The notes under the pieces were generated by a model. It did no database searches. It saw only the letters and a program-made list of their open reading frames with translations, and was not told where the DNA came from. Source: Chloroflexota bacterium (GTDB lineage: Bacteria; Chloroflexota; FW602-bin22; JACPRP01). From it: a stretch of DNA of 5,763 bases. Shown one piece after another: positions 5,110 through 5,763 of the stretch. The stretch spans positions 1 to 5,763 of the forward strand of contig JACQUC010000002.1 of NCBI GenBank assembly GCA_016210495.1, in the 5' to 3' direction. Made by a program: the position numbers and the translations under genes. Within the stretch, counting starts at the first letter, position 1. Each line of letters starts with the position of its first letter.

Positions 5110-5763
5110 ATGAGCCTAACAACCCAAACAAAACTCGAAGAGCTCCGAGGGAAGCTGTACGTGAAGGCCAAGACGGAGCCGGCGTTCCGATTCTACGTGC
5201 TGTACGACAAGATTCACCGATGGGACACCCTGGTGGAGGCGCTCAAGCAGTCGAAGTCGAAGAAGGGCGCAGCCGGAGTCGATGGGCAAACCTTCGAGGA
5301 TATCGAGAAGTACGGCGAGGAACGGTGGCTCAAGGAGCTGCAAGAAGCATTGCAGGGAAAGACCTATCGGCCCCAGCCAGTACGGAGGGTGCTGATACCG
5401 AAGCCGGGAGGGGGAGAGCGTCCGCTGGGAATTCCGACCATTCGAGATCGAGTGGCCCAGACGGCAGCGAAACTCATCCTGGAACCCATCTTCGAAGCTG
5501 ACCTGAGCGACGAGGCGTACGGGTATCGACCCGGGCGCAGCGCCGTACAGGCGGTGCAGGAGGTGCATCGGGAACTTGCCCGAGGGAAGACCGAGGTGAT
5601 TGACGCGGACCTCTCCAAGTATTTCGACACGATTCCACACTCCGAGCTGATGAAGAGTTTGGCGAGGAGGATCGCGGATGGAACGGTGCTGAGCCTCATC
5701 AAAATGTGGCTAAAGGTGCCGGTCGAGGAGAGGGACGAGAAGGGAAGGCCTCGGTACAGCGGA
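5110..5763 (+). CDS. ltrA: Group II intron reverse transcriptase/maturase (3' truncated by window)
   Basis: The first 218 residues of an intron-encoded protein that splices its host intron and copies it into new DNA sites. The start is ATG 5110, with GGGAG (5098-5102) 7 bases upstream. Visible motifs: RT0 around KKGAAGVDG (51-59); RT1 with KPGGGERPLGIPTIRDRVAQ (98-117); RT2 with YGYRPGRSAVQAV (137-149); RT3 with VIDADLSKYFDTIPH (163-177), where D167 is the first catalytic Asp. The frame is still open at the window edge, so the YADD box (RT5), thumb/X maturase domain and any HNH endonuclease are not seen. It is intact as far as it goes. The ltrA symbol is generic for the family. The extended N-terminal segment (EPAFRFYVLYDKIHRWDTLV) differs from the compact class C proteins. 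Confidence 0.93.
   Translation, partial: MSLTTQTKLEELRGKLYVKAKTEPAFRFYVLYDKIHRWDTLVEALKQSKSKKGAAGVDGQTFEDIEKYGEERWLKELQEALQGKTYRPQPVRRVLIPKPGGGERPLGIPTIRDRVAQTAAKLILEPIFEADLSDEAYGYRPGRSAVQAVQEVHRELARGKTEVIDADLSKYFDTIPHSELMKSLARRIADGTVLSLIKMWLKVPVEERDEKGRPRYSG

Larger units (their letters stand above)
4615..5763 (+). mobile_element. Group II intron (retroelement), 5' part; 3' end beyond the window
   Basis: The element begins at GTGCG (4615-4619), matching the GUGYG 5' consensus of group II introns, 30 bp after the vapC stop. A structured, gene-free ribozyme segment of about 495 nt leads into an intron-type reverse transcriptase/maturase. Domains IV (remainder) to VI, including the AY 3' end, lie outside the window, so completeness and splicing cannot be judged. 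The first six exon bases upstream (CTCCTG, 4609-4614) would be IBS1. CGGGAG, which can pair with it allowing a G-U pair, occurs at 4866-4871 in the loop end of an 8-bp hairpin and again about 80 nt later; which, if any, is EBS1 is undecided. The intron class is not determined. Confidence 0.88.

Noticed and set aside
5116..5702. Long minus-strand frames (174 and 112 codons) opposite the reverse transcriptase
   Set aside because: Antisense shadows of a clear intron-encoded protein; no motifs of their own.

Overview
The window looks like accessory DNA from a member of the Myxococcota (deltaproteobacterial lineage). The best clue is the minus-strand trypsin-like protease. It has a lipoprotein-type leader, Cys-rich repeats with D-x-D-C/DPDC ends, and a C-terminal Cys-x-Cys / hydrophobic helix / Arg-rich tail that resembles a divergent MYXO-CTERM sorting signal. 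This placement is an inference from protein style, not from any marker gene.

Layout, left to right. (i) 1-149: the last 48 codons of a coiled-coil protein of unknown function. (ii) 199-708: a DUF4258 / YgiT-type zinc-finger gene pair of the kind regarded as a putative toxin-antitoxin module. The first gene is broken by a frameshift consistent with loss of 2 bp near position 280; the zinc-finger gene is intact and overlaps its end by ATGA. (iii) 709-1106: mostly non-coding, with a hairpin, a possible tiny minus-strand Cys-rich zinc-binding protein (790-948), and an imperfect tandem repeat of about 63 bp that runs up to the next gene. (iv) 1107-2591: an exported protein with an apparent transthyretin-like beta domain and an HEYGH...E gluzincin active site. 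(v) 2548-3741, minus strand: the secreted, surface-anchored serine protease. Its 3' end overlaps the metallopeptidase gene by 44 bp. (vi) 3742-3854: a divergent intergenic region packed with small palindromes and direct repeats. (vii) 3855-4584: an intact two-gene Phd/VapC-like toxin-antitoxin operon. (viii) From 4615 past the end of the window: the 5' part of a group II intron, with about 495 nt of ribozyme sequence followed by the reverse transcriptase/maturase gene, which is cut off before its catalytic YADD box.

How the parts fit together: two exported proteases of different catalytic type lie convergently and probably act outside the cell or on its surface. They are flanked by two stability/stress modules (one decayed, one intact) and by a retroelement that sits harmlessly 30 bp after the vapC stop codon. 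Toxin-antitoxin genes, an intron and a frameshifted gene together suggest a region prone to insertion and decay. I see no tRNA, rRNA, CRISPR array or classical insertion sequence.
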